Shown here in pieces: positions 18,386 through 29,092 of a stretch of 35,368 bases of DNA (positions within the stretch are counted from its first letter, which is position 1; each line of letters starts with the position of its first letter). Both the position numbers and the translations under genes were made by a program. The notes beneath the pieces are model-generated. The model saw only the letters and a program-made list of their open reading frames with translations. It was not told the origin of the DNA and did not search any database. Where the stretch lies: contig JAISOH010000002.1 of assembly GCA_031275825.1 (NCBI GenBank), positions 1-35,368 on the forward strand. The letters are read 5' to 3'. This DNA comes from Prevotellaceae bacterium (GTDB lineage: Bacteria; Bacteroidota; Bacteroidia; Bacteroidales; UBA932).

Positions 18386-19279
18386 TTATGTGTTTTTTGT
18401 TTTCACTTTTATCTGTTCAAATCCTTTTCCGAAAACTCCCATAACCGAAGCAACAGTTATAAAGGCATCTTTATCGATTTCCTTTATAAGCCGGTAAAGT
18501 TCGTTGCTCTGGTATTTTTTTACTACAACCAGCAAAACTTTGTTTTCTTCTTTTGTAAACCATCCTGTTGAATTCATTACCGATACTCCGCGATGTAATT
18601 CATTGCTTATCCTGTCGGCAATTTCTTCATATTTTTTTGAAAATATAAACATCTGTACCGACTGTTTTGATCCTGACAGCAAAAAATCAAGAGTGCTGCT
18701 CATAACCGCAATAAGGATGTAGCCGTACATTACCTTTACAAAATCGTGAGAAACGAAAAACGATGATGCTATGATTACCAAATCTATATACAATATTATT
18801 CGTCCGGGCGTAACGTTGCGGTATTTATTGACAAACAACGCTACAATATCTGTTCCTCCCGTACTGCCGCCCTGTGCAAATGTGATTGCTATTCCTGCTC
18901 CTGAAAAAATTCCGCCCATAATAGCACACATGAGAGGACCATTATCAGTACAAAATTTTTGTCCGAAACCTTTTGCATCGGGTATAATTTCAGGAAGCAA
19001 CTGAAATAAAACAGTAACAATAAAAGTTGCAGTTATGGTTTTAATTGCAAAATTTTTACCAAGTACCCTTATTGACATTATCAACAAAATTGCATTTATT
19101 ATGAAATACGTATAACCTATTGGAAATCCCGTCAGATAATAGATAATTGTTCCTATTCCGCTCACGCCTCCGCCTACAATTTCATTGGGAATAAGAAATA
19201 CTACCCATCCTGTTACGTACAAAAGCAAACCAAGCGTTATCAGAAAATAAGTTTTTATATATTTAAGTGTTTGATTCAC
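18386..19279 (-). CDS. YitT family membrane protein (DUF161/DUF2179)
   Basis: Multi-TM N-terminus with NEIVGGGVSGIGTI, AQGGSTGGTDIVA; C-terminal DUF2179-like VLLVVVKKYQSNELYRLIKEIDKDAFITV. Confidence 0.9.
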   Translation of the reverse strand: MNQTLKYIKTYFLITLGLLLYVTGWVVFLIPNEIVGGGVSGIGTIIYYLTGFPIGYTYFIINAILLIMSIRVLGKNFAIKTITATFIVTVLFQLLPEIIPDAKGFGQKFCTDNGPLMCAIMGGIFSGAGIAITFAQGGSTGGTDIVALFVNKYRNVTPGRIILYIDLVIIASSFFVSHDFVKVMYGYILIAVMSSTLDFLLSGSKQSVQMFIFSKKYEEIADRISNELHRGVSVMNSTGWFTKEENKVLLVVVKKYQSNELYRLIKEIDKDAFITVASVMGVFGKGFEQIKVKTKNT

Positions 19280-19315
19280 AATAATTATTTTATGTCAAAT
19301 GTTTACGCTATTTCA

Positions 19316-20752
19316 CTAATATCTCGGTTTGGCATAAGTAATAATCAGCCGTGGCGGCCGTGAACTTGATGAGCCTTTCAACAATGTCTGATACAAATAT
19401 GCCTGATTTTCGATGTATGAATATGACGTTGTTCCGTAATATGATGTACTTGTTATTTGTGTATATGGAGAAACATACATTACTGCCGAATTTGACTTTT
19501 CCATGTTTTTAAGCATGTTTGTAAAATCATAAGTTATTTTCATCGAATATTTATACAATGTTCTGTTCAGCGCTCCTCCAAACAGTGTGGAATTAAGTTC
19601 TGTGATAGATGTAAGGCCTGGATACGAAACTGTTGCCGTATCCGATGTTTTTTGAATTGAGCGGTAAAACAGTCCCAACGGCGTTGCTAATCTGTCCGGT
19701 TCATATCCTTCAAAACGTTCAGCATCAAATTCGAGCAGAACACGTGATATTGCTATTTGTTCTTTATTCATGTTTTTTGATACAAACCAGTTTTGAATAT
19801 CATTTTTTCTTATTTTTATCATTGGCGTAATGCCGAACAATCCTTGAATATACAGCGTGCTGTCCAAAGTTGCCGTTTGTGCTGTGTCGTTTAATGTTGC
19901 AGTATTCACTTTCAGCGAATGCGTTGCCGTTGTATAATCGTGTTGCACTGCGGTAAACGATGCCATGTATCCCGAACTGTAATGCCAGTAAGCAGCAACA
20001 GTATCTTCACCATCGCGCTTGTAATATACCGACAAATTTATATCCAGTGTGTTCAAAGCCATTCTGTTCATTCTGCCTGTTATTCCCGGAGTTACATTGT
20101 CGGCAGTAATATAAAGTCCGTTAAAATATTCATAAAACGAAGATATTGAATCATACAGCATAACATCTGCCGGCGCCGAAACAAGTTTTTCGCCTATGGA
20201 ATTGTCAAGATGTATTTTAAGAGTATCGGAAGTTTCCCATCTGTCTTTGGGAGTCCGTACGTATTGTTTGGTTGCAACGGGAGTCGGATTTATCATAGAA
20301 TTTATATTTCTAACCGGATAATATACCGAGTCATAATAAATTTGTTTGTTTAATTCGTAAACTTTTAATGTTTGGTCATAAGCATCTTCGCCTGTACGGT
20401 CAGTAACAACTATGTCCAGAATAACAGAATCGACCGTATGCGTTGTTCCGAAATCCATGCTGTCGGTTGTAGGCGCTATTTGAAAAGCCAAGCCTGCCGT
20501 TGTTGTTCCCAAAATCGGGTCGTAATAACTGCCGAACGAATTATATTGAAGATTCATTGTCATTACGGAATCAAGCGTTACATTATAAACTGCCGGATAA
20601 AGCGTGTCTGTTACAAGCATAAACTGCTCTTCATCGGGAACCATGTCAACTCCGATAGTTTTATCTACATCTGTGCATGACGCAAAAAACAATATCAATA
20701 TTAATATTGAAAAAAAACTTTTTTTTGTCCGTTTAATAATATTTTTAATCAT
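19316..20752 (-). CDS. DUF4270 domain lipoprotein
   Basis: Lipobox-like LFFASCTDVDKTIGVDMVPDEEQF; typical Bacteroidales placement next to glycogen synthase. Confidence 0.82.
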   Translation of the reverse strand: MIKNIIKRTKKSFFSILILILFFASCTDVDKTIGVDMVPDEEQFMLVTDTLYPAVYNVTLDSVMTMNLQYNSFGSYYDPILGTTTAGLAFQIAPTTDSMDFGTTHTVDSVILDIVVTDRTGEDAYDQTLKVYELNKQIYYDSVYYPVRNINSMINPTPVATKQYVRTPKDRWETSDTLKIHLDNSIGEKLVSAPADVMLYDSISSFYEYFNGLYITADNVTPGITGRMNRMALNTLDINLSVYYKRDGEDTVAAYWHYSSGYMASFTAVQHDYTTATHSLKVNTATLNDTAQTATLDSTLYIQGLFGITPMIKIRKNDIQNWFVSKNMNKEQIAISRVLLEFDAERFEGYEPDRLATPLGLFYRSIQKTSDTATVSYPGLTSITELNSTLFGGALNRTLYKYSMKITYDFTNMLKNMEKSNSAVMYVSPYTQITSTSYYGTTSYSYIENQAYLYQTLLKGSSSSRPPRLIITYAKPRY

Positions 20753-21560
20753 GTTTTTCTAATATTTTTTCGTAAAAATTTGCATAACTTTGAGGATTGT
20801 TGTTTATATCCCCATATTCGAGTATATGTTTTTCTTTTTCTCTGACATAATCTTCAATTTTTCTGTTAATTTTTTTTGCCCCAAAAATAATTCCATCCGA
20901 ATAGTCGATTGCAAATTTCACAAAATGCTCGTAATCCGGCTTTTCTATTAATGTTTCTATGTGTTTGAGTTTTATGTTTTTGCTAATTAATTTTCTGTTC
21001 AGCGTATCGCTGAATGTTCCTTCAAACCTGTCGTTATACAGTGATAAAACGATTTTTGAATTTTTTATTATATCGTCTTTGTAAGCATTTTTAAGAAACA
21101 GCGGCACCATATATGTAAACCATCCGTGGCAATGAATAACATCGGGAATCCACTGTAATTTTTTTACGGTTTCGAGAACTCCGCGAGCATAAAATATTGC
21201 ACGTTCATCATTATCGGCAAACGGGATGCCCGTTTCGTCTTCAAACAACAGTTTTCTGCGAAAAAAATCTTCGCTGTCAATAAAATAAACCTGCATTCTT
21301 GCAGCCGAAATAGATGCAACTTTTATCAGAAGCGGATGGTCATTGTCATCAATTATTATATTTACTCCTGACAGTCTAATAACTTCGTGCAATTGATGGC
21401 GCCTGTCGTTTATACAGCCATAATGAGGAACAAAAGTCCTTATTTCGTTACCCATTTCCTGAATTGCCTGAGGTAGATGCCTGCAAATAATAGAAATGTC
21501 ATTTTCAGGCAGATATGGAGTAATTTCCGAACAGACAAATAAAATTTTTGCGTTTCTCAT
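20745..21560 (-). CDS. Starch/glycogen synthase-type (GT5 N-terminal domain) glycosyltransferase
   Basis: AKILFVCSEITPYLPENDISIICRHLPQAIQEMGNEIRTFVPHYGCINDRRHQLHEVIRLSG; VIHCHGWFTYMVPLFLK. Confidence 0.87.
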   Translation of the reverse strand: MRNAKILFVCSEITPYLPENDISIICRHLPQAIQEMGNEIRTFVPHYGCINDRRHQLHEVIRLSGVNIIIDDNDHPLLIKVASISAARMQVYFIDSEDFFRRKLLFEDETGIPFADNDERAIFYARGVLETVKKLQWIPDVIHCHGWFTYMVPLFLKNAYKDDIIKNSKIVLSLYNDRFEGTFSDTLNRKLISKNIKLKHIETLIEKPDYEHFVKFAIDYSDGIIFGAKKINRKIEDYVREKEKHILEYGDINNNPQSYANFYEKILEKHD

Positions 21561-21598
21561 TTATATATTTCTTATTGTATATTTTATAACACGAGTTA

Positions 21599-21606
21599 CA
21601 AAGGTA
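21599..21606 (-). promoter_or_regulatory. Putative Bacteroidetes -7 element (TACCTTTG) for the glycosyltransferase operon
   Basis: TAnnTTTG on the minus strand about 40 nt upstream of ATG 21560. Confidence 0.5.
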
Positions 21607-21956
21607 ACATTTTTTTTGCTATCTGCGAAATCCGAAAATCAAACTGAACGTTAATATTTTTTATTTTGTCAAAAATGCAATTCTTTCCGTATTGTTAGAA
21701 ACCGTATTAATATTATTGAAAATACAACATGCCTATATATTACCGCTTAATGTTTTTTCATTGCAATGTATTGATAATAAATGATTTTATCAATAAGCAA
21801 ATTAGCGTTCCACAAATATTGTTCAAAATTAATTTTAACGATAACATTGTATTTACAGGGATTGATTTTTTTGACATTCCGCTTTATTAAAATATATTTA
21901 AAATGTTAATAAATGCTGTTTTTATTAAAAATGTTTAATTGTTAAAAATAAATTTA

Positions 21957-21964
21957 TACCTTTG
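21957..21964 (+). promoter_or_regulatory. Putative Bacteroidetes -7 element (TACCTTTG) for the DUF362 operon
   Basis: TAnnTTTG about 30 nt upstream of ATG 21995. Confidence 0.5.
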
Positions 21965-21994
21965 AGGCGGAATATTACACAAATACACAATATT

Positions 21995-22924
21995 ATGAAA
22001 CGTAGAAACTTTATAAAAGCCCTTGCATTAGGCGGTGCGGCAAGTATTATACAATGGAAACCGGACAGTCTTTTTGCCGCTTTACCGAAAAATCCCGCGC
22101 AACTTAACGATCTTGTTGCTGTGATGGGAGGAGAACCTGTTCAACTGTATGAAAAAGCAATTGCTTCAATGGGAGGAATTGGCAGATTTGTAAAAAAAGG
22201 ACAGAGTGTTGTTATAAAACCGAATATCGGCTGGAACAAAGCGCCCGAACTGGCTGCCGACACAAATCCATTGCTGGTATCAGCCCTTGTTAAAGACTGT
22301 TTTGCAGCCGGAGCATCCGAAGTGGGAGTATTTGACCATACCTGCGACGAATGGCGCTCGTGCTACAAAACAAGCGGAATTGAAGATGCTGTGAAAGCCG
22401 CCGGCGGAAAAATGTTGTTTGCCCATGAAGAAAAATATTATCGCCAAGTGTCAATCCCTAACGGAAAACGTCTGAAAAACGCAAAAGTACACGAAGCGAT
22501 TTTGGACTATGATGTATGGATTAATGTTCCGATATTGAAAAATCACGGTGGAGCAAAAATGACTGTTTCACTTAAAAACAGCATGGGAGTAGTGTGGGAT
22601 CGCCGTTATTGGCATGCAAACGATTTGCAGCAATGTATTGCCGACTTTGCAACATTCAACAAAAAACCTGCGCTTAATATTGTTGATGCATACAGAATTA
22701 TGACGCAAAACGGACCTCAGGGCAGAAATTCCAATGATGTACAACTGGCAAAAGCGATATTTATGTCAACCGACCCCGTAGCCATAGATACTGCCGCCGT
22801 TGCATTTTTCAGCCAGTACAAAGAAATGACAATAAATGATGCAAGTCATATAAAATTGAGCGAAGAATTGAAAGTAGGAACTACAAAAATCAACGAATTA
22901 AAAGTAGAACGCATAAGGCTGTAA
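21995..22924 (+). CDS. DUF362 domain protein with a Tat-like signal
   Basis: MKRRNFIKALALGGAAS twin-arginine motif; VVIKPNIGWNKAPELAADTNP, VPILKNHGGAKMTVSLKNSMG, DPVAIDTAA. Confidence 0.9.
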   Translation: MKRRNFIKALALGGAASIIQWKPDSLFAALPKNPAQLNDLVAVMGGEPVQLYEKAIASMGGIGRFVKKGQSVVIKPNIGWNKAPELAADTNPLLVSALVKDCFAAGASEVGVFDHTCDEWRSCYKTSGIEDAVKAAGGKMLFAHEEKYYRQVSIPNGKRLKNAKVHEAILDYDVWINVPILKNHGGAKMTVSLKNSMGVVWDRRYWHANDLQQCIADFATFNKKPALNIVDAYRIMTQNGPQGRNSNDVQLAKAIFMSTDPVAIDTAAVAFFSQYKEMTINDASHIKLSEELKVGTTKINELKVERIRL

Positions 22925-22984
22925 CTGATAAACCGATGATTTTTAATTTGTAATTTTCAAAATATTAATAATACACTTTTAAGG

Positions 22985-24496
22985 ATGTATAAAAATTTAC
23001 GCCGTTTTCGCATCGTTTTTGCGATATTGTTTTTGTTTGCTCTTACGCTTGTATTTGCAGACATTAGCGGCAATGCGGCTTCGTTTTTCAAAAACTCCAT
23101 AGAATTACAGTTTGTGCCTGCTCTGTTTGGAATTTTGACAGGAGCAGCAGGAGTTTTTTTAATTTTAATTCTCATCACGCTTTTGTTTGGACGCGTTTAC
23201 TGTTCGTTTCTTTGCCCTGCGGGAATTTTTCAGGATGCGGTAACATTTATTGCCAATATCTTTAAAAGCAAGAAAAATCGGCGCCATGCTTATGCAAAAC
23301 CGCATCGCATATTGCGCTATACCGTAATGACGCTTGTTTTTTCGTTATTGATTACCGGCAGCACAACATTGCTGTTAAAGTTAGACCCGTACAGCAATTA
23401 CGGACGCATAGCCGAAAACGTATTTCGACCTGTAATAATAAGCGCCAACAATGTTGCTTCTTCGCTGTTTGCCGACACGTTTTATCAAATGAATTACAAA
23501 ACGTTTACATTCGGAAGCATTGTTTATGCAGTACTGGTTCTTGCAGTAATAACAGTGACGAGCGCTTTGCGCGGACGTTTGTTTTGCAATACTGTTTGTC
23601 CTGTCGGTTCGTTACTGGGTTTGATTTCAAAATATTCTGTTTTTCGCATTACCATAAAAAAATCCGAATGTACGCATTGCCGCCTGTGCGAATTTGCATG
23701 TAAATCACAGTGTATAAACAGCAAAAACGAACAGATTGACAATTCGCGCTGCGTGCAGTGTTATAATTGCGCCGTATCGTGCAAACACAATGCAATAGGA
23801 CTGCAGTATGCATACGTAAAAAAAGAAAAACAACCTGTTGATGCAGGCAAACGCAAAGCCTTTATAACTTCGGCAGGAATATTGAGCGCAGTATTAGCTG
23901 CAAAAATATTTATACCCAAATTCAGAACATCAACAAAAAACGCAAAAGCGATAGCGCCTCCCGGAGCAATAAGCATCGACCGTTTGAAACAGTATTGCAC
24001 GGCTTGTCACGCATGTATTGCATCGTGTCCATCTCGGGTATTGCGTCCTGCTTTTAACGAGTATGGACTTGACGGCTTTATGCTTCCGGTGATGGATTAT
24101 AAAAACGGTTACTGTAATTACGACTGTACCGAATGTTCAAATGTCTGTCCGAATTATGCACTGATTTCCCAAAAACCGGATGACAAAAAGAAAATACAAA
24201 TAGGAAAGGCTAATTTTGTTGAACAAAACTGTATAGTCGTACTCGATGGCACCGATTGCGGAGCCTGTGATGAGCATTGTCCTACAAAGGCGGTTCACAT
24301 GGTATCGTTTCGCGATGGTTTGCTGATTCCCGAAGTTAATACCGATTTGTGCGTAGGTTGCGGCGGCTGCGAATACATCTGTCCGGGACGACCCGAAAAG
24401 GCAATTTTTGTAACAGGCAATGAAGTTCACCAAACTGCCACCTTGCCCGCACAACAGGAACAGGAAGAAAAAACAGTTACCGACTTCGGATTTTAG
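22985..24496 (+). CDS. NapH/NosR-like membrane 4Fe-4S binding protein
   Basis: N-terminal TM helices, FGRVYCSFLCPAGIFQD, CNTVCPVGSLLG, multiple CxxCxxCxxxC clusters (CTHCRLCEFACKS, CVQCYNCAVSCKH, CTACHACIASCPS, CGACDEHCP, CVGCGGCEYICP). Confidence 0.93.
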   Translation: MYKNLRRFRIVFAILFLFALTLVFADISGNAASFFKNSIELQFVPALFGILTGAAGVFLILILITLLFGRVYCSFLCPAGIFQDAVTFIANIFKSKKNRRHAYAKPHRILRYTVMTLVFSLLITGSTTLLLKLDPYSNYGRIAENVFRPVIISANNVASSLFADTFYQMNYKTFTFGSIVYAVLVLAVITVTSALRGRLFCNTVCPVGSLLGLISKYSVFRITIKKSECTHCRLCEFACKSQCINSKNEQIDNSRCVQCYNCAVSCKHNAIGLQYAYVKKEKQPVDAGKRKAFITSAGILSAVLAAKIFIPKFRTSTKNAKAIAPPGAISIDRLKQYCTACHACIASCPSRVLRPAFNEYGLDGFMLPVMDYKNGYCNYDCTECSNVCPNYALISQKPDDKKKIQIGKANFVEQNCIVVLDGTDCGACDEHCPTKAVHMVSFRDGLLIPEVNTDLCVGCGGCEYICPGRPEKAIFVTGNEVHQTATLPAQQEQEEKTVTDFGF

Positions 24497-24687
24497 ATAG
24501 CCGCGCCTTGATAACCGAACAAACTGTTTATCAAAAATAAATTTACAAATAAAAATACAGGATTTTATTAATTGATAATGGAGAATTATTTGTTTTTCAG
24601 TCATTGCAGACTGCTATCGCAAACAAAAGCAGAAATCCTCTCAATCAGTGAGATTGCGGGTTGAGCCGACAAATGTGTTCTCTTTGT

Positions 24688-25830
24688 TTATTCCAGTTTT
24701 CTGTAATAAAACAGTTGATGTTCGGGCAACAAATAAGGATGAAATATTTTTATTAAATCTTTAAGAATTATTTGCGGGCTAACAACTCCGGATTCCCAAA
24801 AATCGTTTCCGCCCTGTTTGTTCAGTCTTTTGTTGTTGTTGTAAATATTGCCGTTTATGAATGCCTGTATATCTGTCAGCCTTGCATCAAGGTTTTGCAG
24901 TTGTATAAGCGATGTTTCGTTATTTTGATTAATCCACACATCCGAATCAAGCGCTTTTGCGTAAACATATTCGATGCCGGCAGGATTGCTTTCTCCTGCG
25001 TTTTGCATTTCATTTTCAAAAATATATTTTCCTCCCGCATCTTTCAGAAAGTTTATTACTGTGGATTTGTTTGAAGGAAGATACCATACATCTCCGTACG
25101 GAGCGTTTATCAACACTTTGGGCTTGGCTGTTACATTTTCTGCAAGTTTTTTAAGATGATTATATTCCTGTTCGATGTTTTTCAATTTATCAATTGCTTT
25201 TTCTTCTTCGTTAAAAAATGCGGCAACAGCAACAAGCCATTCGGCTTTGGCAAGCGGCGTTTCTTCAAGATATTCGCCGATATAAACAAGTTTAACTCCC
25301 ATTTCGTTGAGTTTGGCTTCGGTTTTGGCAAGTTCTCCGTCAACGCCATATGCAAATATAACATCTGGTTTTAACGAGGCTATAACTTCATACGAAAGAT
25401 AGTTTCCGTATCCTACATCAACTGTTTGACCGTTTGCTATGCGTCGCCGTACATTCTCGTTTGAAATATAAGATGTTCCCGATACGCCGGTAATTTTGTC
25501 AGCCTTGTCGATAAAATCAACAAAAGCAACATGGGTTGACGATAAACAAATGATGCGTTCAACCGGAATTTTTACCGAATGAACAGCATCGGCGTTACCA
25601 TTTGTCAAAGTATATGTAAATTTCACATTCTGTGAGCCTTGCCACGGATTAAGCACAGTCAAAAGTTTATTATCGCCATCCTTTTCAATAACAAAGCGTT
25701 TTGAAAAGGATGGTTTATAATAAATTTCGCGTCTGTCGATTGCCGTTTCGGTTTTTTCTCTGTTGTGCCTGCATGAGCAGACAGGCAGCAAGCCAAACAG
25801 TAAAAACCAGAAAATCTGTTTGCAGTTCAT
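24688..25830 (-). CDS. Metal-chelate/B12 ABC transporter substrate-binding lipoprotein (BtuF/FhuD-like)
   Basis: MNCKQIFWFLLFGLLPVCSC lipobox; RIICLSSTHVAFVDFIDKADKITGVSG, SLKPDVIFAYG; start placed at the internal Met adjacent to the subunit K stop. Confidence 0.88.
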   Translation of the reverse strand: MNCKQIFWFLLFGLLPVCSCRHNREKTETAIDRREIYYKPSFSKRFVIEKDGDNKLLTVLNPWQGSQNVKFTYTLTNGNADAVHSVKIPVERIICLSSTHVAFVDFIDKADKITGVSGTSYISNENVRRRIANGQTVDVGYGNYLSYEVIASLKPDVIFAYGVDGELAKTEAKLNEMGVKLVYIGEYLEETPLAKAEWLVAVAAFFNEEEKAIDKLKNIEQEYNHLKKLAENVTAKPKVLINAPYGDVWYLPSNKSTVINFLKDAGGKYIFENEMQNAGESNPAGIEYVYAKALDSDVWINQNNETSLIQLQNLDARLTDIQAFINGNIYNNNKRLNKQGGNDFWESGVVSPQIILKDLIKIFHPYLLPEHQLFYYRKLE

Positions 25831-25831
25831 A

Positions 25832-26317
<486 letters not shown>

Positions 26318-26522
26318 TTACTTTAATTTCTGTTTGTTATTTAATCTGTTTATTATTTAATTGTATTCCGTCATTGCGAAAGTGAGGGCTTTGAGCAATC
26401 CGGAATTTATTTGTTTTTTTATTATTCATTATTTTTCCAAATTGTCTTCAACATCATTGATGATGCTTTAATATTTTTTTACTGTTCATTATTAATTGTC
26501 CTTTATCCATTATCATCTCTCT

Positions 26523-26611
26523 GGATTGCTTCACTCCGCTCTCAATGACGTGTTGCTTTCGTCATTTCATTCCTTGCAATGACGCGTTTTTTCAATTATC
26601 CATTATCAATT
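26523..26611. repeat. Dispersed intergenic repeat copy B, in the V-ATPase K-I intergenic region
   Basis: About 90 bp similar to 6079-6170; an oppositely oriented CGTCATTGCGAAAGTGAGGGCTTTGAGCAATCCGGA lies near 26370-26405. Confidence 0.75.
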
Positions 26612-26641
26612 ACTAATTGTCCACTGTTATTTATTTGTCAA

Positions 26642-28453
26642 TTACTGCTTTTTAAGCGGGTTGAAAACGCGCTGTCCGGCTTCAAATCCTGCATTTTTAT
26701 AAAATTCGACAAAAGTCAAACGCATGGGATGCACAAAGGCTCCGAGCGCCGACATGCACAGATTCAATATGTGTCCTATTAACAGAATTACAAGCATGAC
26801 TATCTGTTTTACAACAATAATGTCGGGGCTCATTCCTGTAGCCAGACTGTTGAATACCGTTGCCAAAACCGAACCTGAGAGTCCAAGAGCAAACAGTCGC
26901 AAATATGACAGCGTGTCGCCCAAAATTCCGGTAAGATCGTTGTATGTATTCCACAATCCAGAGCCAAAGTTTACCAATATGTTTTTGCCCGGCGAATTGC
27001 AGAACAGCATTAAAAACAATCCCAAACCTATTGCGCCTGTAAAAATTTCGGAGCCGAAAGGAACTGCGCAGCTTAATGCCGGCACGACAATCAGGGCTGT
27101 AACTGTCGATATAAGCACAATCATCCATCCTATTGTGGACAGGGAATATCTGAAACCGAAATATTTTGCCTTGCCGTATGCTTTAATTCCCATGCCCAGC
27201 AGCAAATGCACAATTCCTGTGCCAAGCGCAAAATAGAATAATTTTGTTGAATCGAGGAATATGTTTTTTACGGGTTCAAATAATTTAAATTCGCCTAATG
27301 AAATGCCAAAAAACGAGCCTGTGGCTATTCCGAACAGCAATGTTGCAAGTCCGCACCAGAATGTCAGCCAGCCGATGCTGCGAAGCAGTCCGTTTTTCAT
27401 TTTTTTTGCAAGGAAAAGTCCCATTATCAAAAATATTGAGCCATAACCTCCATCGCAAAGGCAAAATCCGAAAAAGAACATGTAAAACGGAGCGCAGTAT
27501 GGTGTCATATCTGTTGTTCCGTATTTCGGCAAGGCGTAAAACTGTTCTATAAATTCAAACAGCCGTGCAAATCTGTTGTTTTTGAGTTTTACGGGCGTAT
27601 TGTCTTCAGGAGTCGGCTGTTCTTTTATGTAAAAAATTCCCGAAGAGTTTAACAAATTATCGACTTCCGTTTGCGTGTCGGCGGTCGCCCAGCCTTCAAG
27701 AACTACGAGTTTTCCGTCTGCCGCCGCTTCGCCGCTGTTGAGCGCTTTCGACAGATGCAAATCATCGGAAAGGCGCTGGCTTTCGGCAATAAAATCGTTG
27801 ATATAAACGGCGCTTCGACTGACAATATTTTGCTGTTCTTCGATTTCCGCTTCAATTTTTTTGATGTTTTCCAATGCCTGCCTGTGCGTAATTGCAGGCT
27901 GCTTTAATTCGGGCAGGTCAAATTCAAAAACTTCGGAAGCCTGTGTTGCTATTACAAAATATGTTTTTTTGTCGATAGCGTTTATTTCGGTAATCGAATA
28001 TTTTTCGTTCCACAGTGTTTTAAATTCTTCAAAACGTTTTTCGTCAAGTTCGTAAAAATGCAGTGTTATTCCCGCTTTTTTGAGTGTTTCGATACGGTCT
28101 GCATCAAATTCGCCCCATGCGGCAAGTTCGGCGGCTTCTTTGGTAATTTTGTCCAGTTCGGTTTTTAATTTTACAAGTTTTCCGTTTGCATTTGTATAAA
28201 TTTCCAAAGCGGTTTCCGCATCAAGTTTTTTTTTGTAATTCTGCTGATTTTTTTGGGTTGTGGCAACAGATTTCAGCTGCTGCGCCGCCTGCCTGTAATT
28301 TTTGATTTTTTCAACAAGATTTTGTTCTCCGTCATTTGCTTTCCACGCCGAAACGGTTACATCAACCAGTCCGAGTTTCTGCAACTGCTGCAAAAACTGT
28401 TGACAGTCTCTGTAAAAAACAATCATTGAGTATTTCATCATTGGCTCTATCAT
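26642..28453 (-). CDS. V-type ATP synthase subunit I
   Basis: 603 aa with coiled-coil N-terminus and C-terminal TM domain (PFYMFFFGFCLCDGGYGSIFLI; LSYLRLFALGLSGSVLATVFN; GHILNLCMSALGAFVHPMRLTFVEFYKN). Confidence 0.95.
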   Translation of the reverse strand: MIEPMMKYSMIVFYRDCQQFLQQLQKLGLVDVTVSAWKANDGEQNLVEKIKNYRQAAQQLKSVATTQKNQQNYKKKLDAETALEIYTNANGKLVKLKTELDKITKEAAELAAWGEFDADRIETLKKAGITLHFYELDEKRFEEFKTLWNEKYSITEINAIDKKTYFVIATQASEVFEFDLPELKQPAITHRQALENIKKIEAEIEEQQNIVSRSAVYINDFIAESQRLSDDLHLSKALNSGEAAADGKLVVLEGWATADTQTEVDNLLNSSGIFYIKEQPTPEDNTPVKLKNNRFARLFEFIEQFYALPKYGTTDMTPYCAPFYMFFFGFCLCDGGYGSIFLIMGLFLAKKMKNGLLRSIGWLTFWCGLATLLFGIATGSFFGISLGEFKLFEPVKNIFLDSTKLFYFALGTGIVHLLLGMGIKAYGKAKYFGFRYSLSTIGWMIVLISTVTALIVVPALSCAVPFGSEIFTGAIGLGLFLMLFCNSPGKNILVNFGSGLWNTYNDLTGILGDTLSYLRLFALGLSGSVLATVFNSLATGMSPDIIVVKQIVMLVILLIGHILNLCMSALGAFVHPMRLTFVEFYKNAGFEAGQRVFNPLKKQ

Positions 28454-29076
28454 TTTGTTTCTTCCTCCATTTTTTCGTGTCTGTTCTTAACTATTTTTTG
28501 TGCTGCTTTCGACAGGTTTTCTTCGTCTTCGACAAATCGTTTTATTTTAAGAATTGCCTCTCTGTATCCGGGTATCTGGACTTTTTCGTAAAGATTTACC
28601 TTTTGGGTTGTTTTTTTTCGGGTAAAATCCAGAAGGCGCGCTTTTTCATCAACAAATTCGCGTTCCAGACCCAGGCGCGCAAGGTCTTTAAGGATATTGA
28701 CTCCTTCGGCGTACCAAAGCGGTTTGCTGAAAAGATTAAACGGTTTGAGCGAAAATTTCACATCTCCGATTACGGGAATTTTTACGCCTGCTATTTTCAT
28801 GGTTTTAATATCAACATCATCAATTGCAATCAGGTCGGGTTCAAATTCAACCCACAATGCCGACATTTGGTCGTACGAATTGATTTTGCGGGTCAGTTCG
28901 GTGCTTATTTCATCTGCTTTGTCTTTTGCTTTTTTTACTTCCATTCTCAGTGCGGATTCTTTGCTTTTGATTGTAGGCAAAGCCCTTTCACGTACTTTGA
29001 GCTGTTTGTTCAAGTCGTTCAGCGATGTTTTGTTATATTGATATTTTATTGCCATTTTATTGTTTTTTATTTGCAA
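28450..29076 (-). CDS. V-type ATP synthase subunit D
   Basis: KYQYNKTSLNDLNKQLKVRERALPTIKSKESALR; coiled coil; overlaps subunit I. Confidence 0.93.
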   Translation of the reverse strand: MQIKNNKMAIKYQYNKTSLNDLNKQLKVRERALPTIKSKESALRMEVKKAKDKADEISTELTRKINSYDQMSALWVEFEPDLIAIDDVDIKTMKIAGVKIPVIGDVKFSLKPFNLFSKPLWYAEGVNILKDLARLGLEREFVDEKARLLDFTRKKTTQKVNLYEKVQIPGYREAILKIKRFVEDEENLSKAAQKIVKNRHEKMEEETK

Positions 29077-29092
29077 TCAATTTGCAAAATTA